Assembly: GCF_009856625.1 (NCBI RefSeq)
Contig: NZ_CP047241.1
Coordinates: 4,278,001-4,342,000 of the forward strand
From: Aquitalea denitrificans
GTDB taxonomy: Bacteria; Pseudomonadota; Gammaproteobacteria; Burkholderiales; Chromobacteriaceae
Direction of reading: 5' to 3'
Length of the DNA: 64,000 nucleotides
A program made the translations under genes and the position numbers. The notes below the pieces were generated by a model that made no database searches, had not been told where the DNA came from, and was given only the letters and a program-made list of their open reading frames with translations. Of this stretch, positions 39,044 to 46,759 are shown in pieces (position 1 is the first letter of the stretch; each line of letters starts with the position of its first letter).

Positions 39044-39061
39044 GGCAAACCCCCGTTTGCC
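39044..39061. promoter_or_regulatory. Palindromic operator candidate upstream of gltI
   Basis: GGCAAAC-CCCC-GTTTGCC is a perfect 7-bp inverted repeat with a four-base centre, in the only promoter-bearing gap of the transporter operon. The regulator is unknown. Confidence 0.45.
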
Positions 39062-39209
39062 ATCCCGTCAGTCCATCGTAGACATCCTGCTTACAGTCAC
39101 CGCCTCTTGTGATGGGCGGCTCTCCCTGTGTTTTCCCCCCGTTTTGGCCGGGGGTGAAAAGTTTGCGATTCTGCTGCCAGTGGCCGCAGTAATGCAAGTG
39201 GCACTGCAA

Positions 39210-39233
39210 CAAGGGCTGCTTGCAGCAGCCCCT
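39210..39233 (-). terminator. Weak terminator after rsmA
   Basis: Minus strand GGGCTGC-TGCAA-GCAGCCC followed by TTGTTG, 22 bases after the stop. The T tract is poor. Confidence 0.5.
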
Positions 39234-39254
39234 TTGTCAACTTGTTGCGACAGT

Positions 39255-40028
39255 TCAACCAGCGAGGTGGTTCGCCATACGCACAAAGTCTTCCACCTGC
39301 AGGTTTTCCGGCCGCAGGCCCGGGTCTATGCCCAGGGCTTCGAAATCGGCCAGTTCCAGCACGCCCTTCAGATTATTGCGCAAGGTCTTGCGCCGCTGCG
39401 AAAAGGCCTTGGTCACCAGCTCTTCCAGCTGCCGTTCATCCTTGGCCACACCACAGCGTCCCGGCGCCGGAATCATGCGCACCACGGCGGAATCCACCTT
39501 CGGCGGCGGCCAGAATGCACCCGGCGGCACATTGAGCACCAGTTCCATTTCAAAGCGGTACTGCAACATCACTGTCAGCCGGCCAAAATCTGTCGTGGAA
39601 GGCTCAGCCAGCATGCGGTCCACCACTTCCTTTTGCAACATGAAGTGCATGTCGGTAACGTGCTGGCCAAAGCTGGCCAGGTGAAACAGTAGCGGGGTAG
39701 AAATGTTGTAGGGCAGGTTGCCGACAATCTTGAACGCGCCATCGGTAATGGAGCCGAAATCGAACTTGAGGGCATCACCTTCGTGGATGGTCAGGCGCTC
39801 GGGCGGGAATTCCTTTTTCAGCCGGGCAATGATGTCGCGGTCGATCTCCGCCACATGCAGGTGGCGCAGGCGGTCCAGCAGCGGCTTGGTAATGGCACCC
39901 AGACCGGGGCCGATTTCGATCACTACATCGTCCGGCTGCGGGTTCACCGCATGCACGATGTTTTCAATCACGCTGGCGTCTTGCAGGAAATTCTGGCCAA
40001 AGCGTTTGCGGGGAATATGTTGGCTCAT
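39255..40028 (-). CDS. rsmA: 16S rRNA dimethyladenosine transferase
   Basis: The 257-residue KsgA/RsmA enzyme dimethylates two adjacent adenines near the 3' end of 16S rRNA. It begins with KRFGQNFL, has the S-adenosylmethionine motif IEIGPGLGAIT (about residues 37-47), the NLPYNIS catalytic motif (about 104-110) and QRRKTLRNNL in the C-terminal domain. Single leftward gene ahead of yqaA-cyaY. Confidence 0.96.
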   Translation of the reverse strand: MSQHIPRKRFGQNFLQDASVIENIVHAVNPQPDDVVIEIGPGLGAITKPLLDRLRHLHVAEIDRDIIARLKKEFPPERLTIHEGDALKFDFGSITDGAFKIVGNLPYNISTPLLFHLASFGQHVTDMHFMLQKEVVDRMLAEPSTTDFGRLTVMLQYRFEMELVLNVPPGAFWPPPKVDSAVVRMIPAPGRCGVAKDERQLEELVTKAFSQRRKTLRNNLKGVLELADFEALGIDPGLRPENLQVEDFVRMANHLAG

Positions 40029-40099
40029 GGAAGCTCGAGAGAAAAATTGCCTGAATTGTAAACCTTACCCGCCAGCGTGTGCCAACCCCTTGTTTCTGC

Positions 40100-40516
40100 T
40101 CAGCCGTGGGCAAATGCCAGCACACCCCAGGCCAGCACCAGATAACGCAGGGCCTTGCCTGCGGTCAGCCAGACAATGCTGGCCAGCCACGGCAGCCGCA
40201 GCCAGCCGGCCGCCAGCGGCAGGGCGTCGCCAATCAACGGCACCCAGGACAGCAGCAATACCGCCGGACCATAACGGGCAAACCAGCCCTCCAGCCTCGG
40301 TGATAATTCCTTGCGCGGGGCGCGGCGCCCCAGCCACAGACTGGTGATGCTGCCGGCGCTGTTGGCCAGCGTAGCCAGCAGCAAAGCTGGCCACAGCCAG
40401 TCCGGCCATTTGTAGAGGAAGGCCGCCAGCACCACTTCCGAATTGCCCGGCAAAATGGTGGCCGAGGTAAATGCCGATACCGCCAGTCCGCCCAGCGCCA
40501 GCCAGACGGCATCCAT
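40100..40516 (-). CDS. yqaA: YqaA-family (DedA-like) membrane protein
   Basis: The 138-residue product has four hydrophobic segments and the YqaA signature LPGNSEVVLAAFL near residues 22-34, plus GRRAPRKELSP and SWVPLIGDALPLAAGW. It belongs to the DedA/SNARE-associated superfamily of membrane proteins linked to lipid and proton-coupled transport; exact role unknown. The ATG overlaps the cyaY stop (TGATG), so the two are coupled. Confidence 0.9.
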   Translation of the reverse strand: MDAVWLALGGLAVSAFTSATILPGNSEVVLAAFLYKWPDWLWPALLLATLANSAGSITSLWLGRRAPRKELSPRLEGWFARYGPAVLLLSWVPLIGDALPLAAGWLRLPWLASIVWLTAGKALRYLVLAWGVLAFAHG

Positions 40517-40836
40517 CAGATGTCCAGTTCCAGGCCAGGCTGGCCACAGGCTTCGCCAATGGCGGTGCGCAGCGTGGTAAAGAATTCGGCACCATCCCGT
40601 ACCGCCAACCACTGGCCGTCCTTGTGAGCAAAATGATAACCACCGCTCTTGGCGGCTATCCACAGCTCCTGATTGGCGGCATGGCGGTTCACCACGATCT
40701 TGCTGCCATCGTCGAACTCGATTTCCAGTACATTGCCATTGGTAACGAAGTCGGCATCCAGACCGGCGTCGTCAATGGCATCTTCGATGCGGCTGAAAAT
40801 ACGATCGGTCACATCCAGAAATTCACTTTCGTTCAT
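40516..40836 (-). CDS. cyaY: Iron-sulphur cluster assembly regulator CyaY (frataxin)
   Basis: The 106-residue frataxin fold has the acidic first helix (MNESEFLDVTDRIFSRIEDAIDD split over two turns), VLEIEFDDGSKIVVNRHAANQELWIA in the sheet, and a GGYHF segment. CyaY binds iron and tunes IscS. The ribosome site AGGAAG precedes the ATG. Divergent from lptM, as in many proteobacteria. Confidence 0.95.
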   Translation of the reverse strand: MNESEFLDVTDRIFSRIEDAIDDAGLDADFVTNGNVLEIEFDDGSKIVVNRHAANQELWIAAKSGGYHFAHKDGQWLAVRDGAEFFTTLRTAIGEACGQPGLELDI

Positions 40837-40899
40837 GTCGTCTCTTCCTTGAATTGCGGTGTGCTAGACTCAGGATTTTGCCACATCGGACTGCCTTTT

Positions 40900-41043
40900 A
40901 TGCTGCGAACCATGCTGACCTGCCTTGCCCTGAGCCTTGTCGTGACTGCCTGTGGCTATAAAGGCAATCTTTTCCTGCCCAAGCAGGAAGGGGCCCATAC
41001 CCATGCTTCGGCCCCGGCGGCGCAGGCGCGCCCGGCCCAGTAA
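40900..41043 (+). CDS. lptM: LptM-like small lipoprotein
   Basis: The 47-residue precursor has a lipoprotein signal (LSLVVTAC, Cys18) followed by CGYKGNLFLP, the conserved start of mature LptM/YifL proteins. In Escherichia coli LptM helps the outer-membrane LPS translocon LptDE mature. It lies divergent from cyaY, the usual place. In many genomes lysA follows; here an aminotransferase gene follows 174 bases later. Confidence 0.88.
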   Translation: MLRTMLTCLALSLVVTACGYKGNLFLPKQEGAHTHASAPAAQARPAQ

Positions 41044-41217
41044 CAACGGTTTTTCCGCTTTTTACCCGGCCGGATCCGTCGGCTGGCGGGTTTGCCGCTA
41101 CACTGCGTGGCCCGCGTGCCGCGCTGGCCCGGCGGGATACTATCGTTAGCTGATCTGGTGATTTGTCACCAGCCGGTCTTCATCCAGAATACGCTGCCCG
41201 AAGGACGAAAAGCTGCC

Positions 41218-42318
41218 ATGACCCGTTTTGCCCGCCATCTGGAACACCACACCATCGTCAATCCCTTTCCCGGTATCGTGAAACTGGAAACCGCACTCGG
41301 GCATCGCATCAAGACCCGTATCGGCTCCAATGAAAGCCTGCCGGACCCGGTGTCGCCACTGGCGGGTGAACTGGGCAAGGTCCTGGCGGAAATGGCCAGG
41401 CTGTATCCCGATCCTTACGCCCACGCACTGCGTGAACGGGCAGCAAAGCTTAACGGTGTGAGCCCGGCGGAAGTGCTGTTCGATACCGGTGCCGATAGCC
41501 TGATCCTGCTGGCATTGCGACTGACCTGCAACCCTGGCGACGCCGTGGTCACCACCGCTGGCACCTATCCCAGCTTCCGCTACTTTGCCGAGGGTGTGGG
41601 CGCACGCGTGCTGGAAGTGCCCTATTGCCAGCGTGGTCAGCACATGCGACCTGATCTGGCCCGGCTGGCCGAAGTAGCCCGCGCCGAGCATGCCTCGGTA
41701 CTGTATCTGGCCAACCCCGACAATCCCACCGGCCATTACTGGCAAGCCGAGGATATCTGCTCCTTGCGCGCCGCACTGCCGCCGCACACCCTGCTGCTGC
41801 TGGACGAGGCCTATGTCGATTTCTGTACCGATGCCGCCGATGCGCCCCCCGCCGGCATCCTGCCGCACACCCTGCGCCTGCGCACCCTGTCCAAGGCCTA
41901 TGCACTGGCCGGTCTGCGCGTGGGCTATGCCATTGCCAGCGCCGACATCATCGCCAAGGCCGACCAGATCCGCCCGCAATATGCGCTGTCCAGCATTGCC
42001 CAGACCGCGGCACAAATCGTGCTGGACGACCCGGACTACTCGCGCAAACTGGTGGCACAGACCATCACCCTGCGCCATCACCTCAGCCATGCCTTGTACG
42101 ATCAGGGCCTGACCCCGCTGCCATCGCACACCAACTTTGTCTGCGTCGCCTATCCGGATGCGCAGCAGGCCGAGGCCATCCAACGCCATCTGCTGCAAAG
42201 CGGCATCGCCATTCACCGCCCGCAGCACCCGGCCGTGCGCCACATGCTGCGCATCACTGCCCATCCGCAGGCCACCAGCGCCCGTGTACTGGCTGCGCTG
42301 GCCGGTCAGCTCGACTAG
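41218..42318 (+). CDS. PLP-dependent aminotransferase, HisC-like
   Basis: The 366-residue fold-type I enzyme resembles histidinol-phosphate aminotransferase and its relatives such as threonine-phosphate decarboxylase. Seen are the substrate-arm RIGSNESLPDP, YLANPDNPTG, the cofactor aspartate in LLLDEAYVDF and the Schiff-base lysine K226 in TLSKAYALAGLRVGYA. No other his gene is nearby, so it may be a second HisC copy or an enzyme with another substrate. The ATG at 41218 fits family length; an upstream extension to 41092 does not. Confidence 0.85.
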   Translation: MTRFARHLEHHTIVNPFPGIVKLETALGHRIKTRIGSNESLPDPVSPLAGELGKVLAEMARLYPDPYAHALRERAAKLNGVSPAEVLFDTGADSLILLALRLTCNPGDAVVTTAGTYPSFRYFAEGVGARVLEVPYCQRGQHMRPDLARLAEVARAEHASVLYLANPDNPTGHYWQAEDICSLRAALPPHTLLLLDEAYVDFCTDAADAPPAGILPHTLRLRTLSKAYALAGLRVGYAIASADIIAKADQIRPQYALSSIAQTAAQIVLDDPDYSRKLVAQTITLRHHLSHALYDQGLTPLPSHTNFVCVAYPDAQQAEAIQRHLLQSGIAIHRPQHPAVRHMLRITAHPQATSARVLAALAGQLD

Positions 42319-42355
42319 TGCCTGCGCTGCCACCTGCCTTGCCTTGACCGCCCAC

Positions 42356-42381
42356 AGCCACCGCCAGCCGGTGGCTTTTTT
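42356..42381 (+). terminator. Terminator after the HisC-like gene
   Basis: AGCCACCG-CCAGC-CGGTGGCT followed by five further T residues. Confidence 0.88.
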
Positions 42382-42507
42382 GCGTCCAAACCCATGCACA
42401 TGCCCTCGCTTTCTACTAGCCAATTTCATGGTCCTGCTGTGGAACCTTGGTGCCCGCGAGCCATCCATCAATCCACATATCATAAATACTCCAGCAGGAG
42501 CACACCC

Positions 42508-42771
42508 ATGCCGTTTACCGCTCAGGAACGCCAGCAACTGCTTGCACTCAAGGGTGTTGGCCCGACAGTCATCGCCCGGCTGGAACAGATAGGCTTTAGT
42601 AGCCTGAGCCAGCTGGCGGACCAAGACGCCGCCAACATCACCTGGCAAGTGGCGCAGGCAATTGGCTCCAGTTGTTGGCATAACAGCCCGCAGGCACGGC
42701 AGGCCATCGCCAAGGTCATCGCACTGGCGCGGGAACAGCTACCTCGCACCACCTCAGGAAAGGAAGCATGA
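42508..42771 (+). CDS. Small helix-hairpin-helix protein
   Basis: The 87-residue product carries one helix-hairpin-helix motif, LKGVGPTVIARLEQIGF (residues 14-30), with the GVGP hairpin used for non-specific contact to DNA backbone. The rest is a helical region to residue 80. Similar small proteins are unassigned in function. GGAG lies seven bases before the ATG. Its stop overlaps the start of the VOC gene, so the two are coupled. Confidence 0.8.
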   Translation: MPFTAQERQQLLALKGVGPTVIARLEQIGFSSLSQLADQDAANITWQVAQAIGSSCWHNSPQARQAIAKVIALAREQLPRTTSGKEA

Positions 42772-43163
42772 TGAAATTTGCCTACACCATTGTTTATGTG
42801 GCGGATGTTGCCGGTTCGCTGGCATTTTTTGAAACGGCATTCGGCTTTTCCCGCCGCTTTCTCACCCCGGAAGGCGACTATGGCGAGCTGGACACCGGCG
42901 ACACCACCCTGTCCTTTGCCAGCAAGGCGCTGGCCCTGAGCAATCATCCACAGGGTTTTCGCTTTGCCGATGATGGCGCACTGCCGCTGGGGGTGGAAAT
43001 CGCCCTGGCTACTGATGACGTGATGGCGGCACACCAGGCCGCACTGGCTGCCGGTGCCAGCGAACTGGCGGCACCACAAGTCAAACCCTGGGGCCAGACG
43101 GTATCTTTCCTGCGTTGCCCGGATGGCATGCTGCTGGAGTTATGCAGCCCGGTCACACCTTGA
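42768..43163 (+). CDS. VOC-family (glyoxalase-like) protein
   Basis: The 131-residue product has the vicinal oxygen chelate fold: YTIVYVADVAGSLAFFETAFG at the start (split in two strands), a central VEIALATDDV, and the metal-site glutamate in GMLLELCSP at the end. It could be a lyase, an isomerase or a resistance-type binding protein; the substrate is not evident. Coupled to the helix-hairpin-helix gene (ATGATGA). Confidence 0.85.
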   Translation: MMKFAYTIVYVADVAGSLAFFETAFGFSRRFLTPEGDYGELDTGDTTLSFASKALALSNHPQGFRFADDGALPLGVEIALATDDVMAAHQAALAAGASELAAPQVKPWGQTVSFLRCPDGMLLELCSPVTP

Positions 43164-43433
43164 ACACGCAGGATTCAAAAAGCACACGCCATGCACCGCG
43201 CCTACCGTCTGCAGCAATGGTAAATCTCCACGGCTGACTGGCCGTCGGCAATCCCGCTGGATGGCTTCATGCAGGTAACCCGGACAGGCGTGGCCAAGCG
43301 GCAGCAGCAGCTACGCACCACCAGCCAGCCCTGGCATCACTAAGTGCCTACAGGACTTGAAACCGGGCTGGCATTGATGGATTCTCCCTGTCTATATTGA
43401 CAGCTCGGGGGTCGTGATTGCGGAGAAATAGGC

Positions 43434-43802
43434 ATGAATCTTGAAGATGCCCTGCTGCTGCATTTTGAAATGAAGCAGGAACTGCGCATGGCCATGCTGG
43501 AGGGCAGACAGCTGGATTGCGCGCAGATTGCCGATGACTGCGGCTGTGAACTGGGGCGTTGGCTGCAGGAGGAGGGCCGTGTCAATTGCTGTCAGTATGC
43601 GGTGTTCCAACAGTTGGTGGAAAACCATCGCGACTTTCATCTGGAAGCAGCGCGGGTGGCCACACTCATCAACCAGGGCCAGTTCGATGCCGCCAGCGAA
43701 GCGCTGGCGGTCGGGCCATCACACTACAGCCGCTTGTCGTCTGCCGTGGGCAGCGGCATTGCCGAACTGCGCAAGCACCTGTTCCAGCAGTTCAGCCACT
43801 AG
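43434..43802 (+). CDS. Stand-alone CZB (zinc-sensing) domain protein
   Basis: The 122-residue product is essentially one chemoreceptor zinc-binding domain. The four expected ligands are present: H10 in LLLHFEMK, C38 in CELGRWL, and H65 and H69 in NHRDFH. In CZB-carrying chemoreceptors and diguanylate cyclases this site binds zinc and can also sense oxidants through the cysteine. Here there is no fused output domain, so it must act on a partner. It is preceded by a 270-base gap with no other gene and is convergent with the SNF2 gene. Confidence 0.85.
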   Translation: MNLEDALLLHFEMKQELRMAMLEGRQLDCAQIADDCGCELGRWLQEEGRVNCCQYAVFQQLVENHRDFHLEAARVATLINQGQFDAASEALAVGPSHYSRLSSAVGSGIAELRKHLFQQFSH

Positions 43803-43851
43803 CGGCCCTAGCGCTTGGGGCTGCTGACAGAATGGCGTCGCACCCCTGGGG

Positions 43852-46599
43852 TCAGAACGACTGCAACAACGCCAGCAGCGCCTCGCCATCCAGTCTGGCT
43901 ACCAGGTCACCACCTTCCAGCAGGCTGTCGGCCAGTGCGCGTTTTTCCGCATGCAGGGCGACGATTTTTTCCTCAATGGTGTTTTCCGCCACCAGCCGGT
44001 ACACCGTTACCGGCCGTTGCTGGCCCATGCGGTAGGCGCGGTCGCTGGCCTGGTCTTCCACCGCCGGGTTCCACCATGGGTCCAGATGAATCACGTAGTC
44101 GGCCGCCGTCAGGTTCAGCCCGGTACCGCCGGCTTTCAGGCTGATCAGAAACACATCACCCTCACCGGCCTGAAACGCATCCATGCGTGCCTTGCGCTGC
44201 TTGCCCGGCGTGGCACCGTCCAGATACTGGTAGGCAATACCTTGCTGATCCAGCCATTGCCGCGCCAGCGCCAGATGATCGACAAACTGGCTGAACACCA
44301 GCGCCTTGTGGCCATTGTCCAGCAGCTCGGTCATCAACTGGCAAAAGAAGGCAAACTTGCTGGCGGGCAGGGCGGTGTCCGCTTGCAGCAAGGCCGGGTG
44401 ACAGCAGAAGCGGCGCAAGCGGGTCAGTTCGGCCAGCACCTGCATGGTCTTCTTATCCTGGCTGTCCACCTCGGCCAGCTTTTGCAAGGCCTGCTGGCGC
44501 ATGGCCTCGTAGACATGCAGCTCCTGCTCGGACAGCGCAATGCGGCTGGTGATATCGGTGCGTGGCGGCAGCTCGGTCAGCACCTGTGCCTTGGTGCGGC
44601 GTAACAGATAGGGCTGGATCAGCGCCTTGAGCGTGGCGCGGGCTTCTTCATCGCCCTCGGCGATGGGCTGGGCAAAGCGCTGCTGGAAGCGCTCCTCATT
44701 ACCCAGCAGGCCGGGAGTGATGAAACGGAACAGGCTCCACAATTCGCCCAGATGGTTTTCCACCGGCGTGCCGCTGGCAGCCAGGCGGAAATCCGCCCGC
44801 AGGCTTTGTGCCGCCTGCGCGCGCTTGGTAGCCGCATTCTTGATGGCCTGCGCTTCGTCCAGCACCACGCTGGCCCAGTGCACGTCGGCAAAATCGTCCG
44901 CCTGCAATTGCAGCAGGCCGTAACTGGCAATCACCAGATCCTGCTGCCCGACTGTGGATAAGTCGCGCTGCTGTTGATAAGGGCGCAAGCGCAGGCTGGG
45001 GGCAAAGCGGGCGGCCTCGGCCAGCCAGTTGAGCGCCACCGAGGTGGGTGCCACCACCAGTTGCGGGCCCAGATGCGCACGACTGAGCAACAGCGCCAGC
45101 GTCTGCACCGTCTTGCCCAGCCCCATGTCGTCGGCCAGGCAGGCCCCGGCACCGATATGCGCCAGCCGGGACAACCAGGCAAAGCCTTGCAATTGATAGG
45201 GCCGCAAGCTGGCTTGCAAGGTGGCGGGGACTGTTGGATGAAAGGTGCGCAGGCTATCCCAGCCTTGTTGCAACTGCTGCCAGCCGGCATCGCCGTCAAA
45301 CTGGCCGATGTCCTCACTCAGCCCGGCCAGCAGCGGGGCGGCCAGCAGGCTGAGGCACAAACCGTCAGTCATGGCGTGATCGGCCAGCCGGGCCAATTGC
45401 TGCAACCTGGCTTGCAGGCTGTCGGACAGCACCAGCCAGTCCTGCTCGGACAGGCGCAGATACTGACCGGGCTGAGTGGCCAGCGCTTCCAGCAACTGAC
45501 GCAATTGCAGCACCCGGTCTTCATCCACCTGCACTTCACCGGTCACTTCCAGCCAGCCGTTCTTGCGTTTGGTTTTCAGCCGCAGCTGCGGCAAGCCGGC
45601 CTGGGCCTGGATGCGCATGCGCTGGCCTTGCGGCCAGACACATTCCAGCCGCGCCGGGGCAATGGCCTGCAATTGCTGCAACTGCTGTACGACTTGCAAA
45701 GCCTGTTGCTGACTGGCCAGCAACCATTGCAGCACGCCATCCGGGTCGGGCCTTGCCGCCGCCAATGCCGGGCAATCCTCCAGCAAGGCCGCCAGTGCCT
45801 GTTTTTCCTCACTTAGCTGACGCTGCAAGCGCACCGCTTGTCCTTGCAGCAAGGCCACTTGCTGCCATGGCCCGCGCCCCGGCGGATACCAGGCGGCTTG
45901 TTCCGCCACCCGGCAGCGCAGTTGCAGGCGCAGTCCCTCGGGCAGCGGGGTGAGAACGGCAAACAGCCGCGGGTCGGCCTGCATGGCGGGCAGATCGGCA
46001 CCATCATCCGCCTCCACCAGTTCCACCGGCAGCCAGGGCAGCATGTCGCCAATGGCTTCCAGCAGCTTCTTGCGCGCGGCCAAGGGCACGCTCAGGCGAT
46101 GGCCCAGCAGCGCGGCCAGTTGGCGGATTTCCGGCCCCGGCCAGTACACCAGCAAGCTGTTCAGCCCGCTGCGCTGCCACAGGCAATGCTGGCAGGCGGC
46201 AATGCCGGGCGGGCTCAGTTGCAACACCATCTGCTGTTGCTGCTTGTGCAACAGCAGACTGATCTGGCCTGCTTCCAGCGTGACCGGCTGATCGGGCTGT
46301 TCTTCCCAGAACAAGGCCGGATGACCCAGTAGCAGCGGCAGGGCGGCTTCACCTTCCAGCTCGGCCAGACTGCTGCCATCGGCCAGCTGATGGGTGCGCT
46401 CAAGCTGGCTTATCACCAAGCGGTCCTGCGCGCTGAGCCAGTCCCACTGTGCGGCCTGATCCAGCAAGCGCCCCAGCGGCAGCACCCGGCCACGGCTCCA
46501 GCCAGCGCCTTCTGGCTGCTGGATGCAGGGGGTGAGGCGGATACCGGCTTCATTGGCCAGAATGCGCCAGGCCAGGCGCTGCGAGGTAGTGGTATGCAT
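43852..46599 (-). CDS. SNF2-family ATPase/helicase
   Basis: The 915-residue product has a 430-residue Q- and L-rich N-terminal part of the bacterial SNF2-associated type and a two-lobe SNF2 motor. Motif I is DDMGLGKT (about 487-494), motif II LDEAQ (about 577-581), motif III SGTPVEN, motif V LKAGGTGLNLT and motif VI DRAYRMGQQRP (about 846-856). Such proteins remodel nucleic acid-protein complexes (RapA is the known relative); the target here is unknown. No zinc-finger SWIM domain is seen. The ribosome site before the ATG is weak. Single leftward gene. Confidence 0.9.
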   Translation of the reverse strand: MHTTTSQRLAWRILANEAGIRLTPCIQQPEGAGWSRGRVLPLGRLLDQAAQWDWLSAQDRLVISQLERTHQLADGSSLAELEGEAALPLLLGHPALFWEEQPDQPVTLEAGQISLLLHKQQQQMVLQLSPPGIAACQHCLWQRSGLNSLLVYWPGPEIRQLAALLGHRLSVPLAARKKLLEAIGDMLPWLPVELVEADDGADLPAMQADPRLFAVLTPLPEGLRLQLRCRVAEQAAWYPPGRGPWQQVALLQGQAVRLQRQLSEEKQALAALLEDCPALAAARPDPDGVLQWLLASQQQALQVVQQLQQLQAIAPARLECVWPQGQRMRIQAQAGLPQLRLKTKRKNGWLEVTGEVQVDEDRVLQLRQLLEALATQPGQYLRLSEQDWLVLSDSLQARLQQLARLADHAMTDGLCLSLLAAPLLAGLSEDIGQFDGDAGWQQLQQGWDSLRTFHPTVPATLQASLRPYQLQGFAWLSRLAHIGAGACLADDMGLGKTVQTLALLLSRAHLGPQLVVAPTSVALNWLAEAARFAPSLRLRPYQQQRDLSTVGQQDLVIASYGLLQLQADDFADVHWASVVLDEAQAIKNAATKRAQAAQSLRADFRLAASGTPVENHLGELWSLFRFITPGLLGNEERFQQRFAQPIAEGDEEARATLKALIQPYLLRRTKAQVLTELPPRTDITSRIALSEQELHVYEAMRQQALQKLAEVDSQDKKTMQVLAELTRLRRFCCHPALLQADTALPASKFAFFCQLMTELLDNGHKALVFSQFVDHLALARQWLDQQGIAYQYLDGATPGKQRKARMDAFQAGEGDVFLISLKAGGTGLNLTAADYVIHLDPWWNPAVEDQASDRAYRMGQQRPVTVYRLVAENTIEEKIVALHAEKRALADSLLEGGDLVARLDGEALLALLQSF

Positions 46600-46681
46600 C
46601 GGCAGGAACAGGAAAATTCAGCGGGCTATTGTGCCTTAAGCCTGCTGTTGAGGGCAGATCTACCGAGCGGCAAGAGAAAAC

Positions 46682-46713
46682 AAAAACCGCCCAACAAGAG
46701 TGGGCGGTTTTTC
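46682..46713. terminator. Terminator after hemL
   Basis: AAAAACCGCCCA pairs with TGGGCGGTTTTT around a seven-base loop. It has T tracts in both directions and lies 47 bases past the hemL stop on the minus strand. Confidence 0.88.
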
Positions 46714-46759
46714 TTGCGGGCTGCCAGACAGATGCAGCCCTTGCAGATGAGACCTGCGC

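Larger units (their letters stand above)
38922..39254. other. Promoter region of gltI and 3' region of rsmA
   Basis: No gene seen in this 333-base gap. It holds a perfect dyad GGCAAAC-CCCC-GTTTGCC (39044-39061), about 125 bases upstream of the gltI ATG, and a hairpin after rsmA (GGGCTGC with GCAGCCC, about 39213-39231). A TATAAC box near 38990 on the minus strand could be a -10, but no good -35 is placed for it. Confidence 0.45.

Noticed and set aside
39016..39062. Sigma-54 promoter upstream of gltI
   Set aside because: The GG and GC elements in TGGCAAACGGGGGTTTGC are 13 bases apart, not the required 10; the signal is better explained as a palindrome.
41146..42681. Open frame of 511 codons opposite the HisC-like gene
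   Set aside because: Antisense shadow that also crosses a clear terminator.
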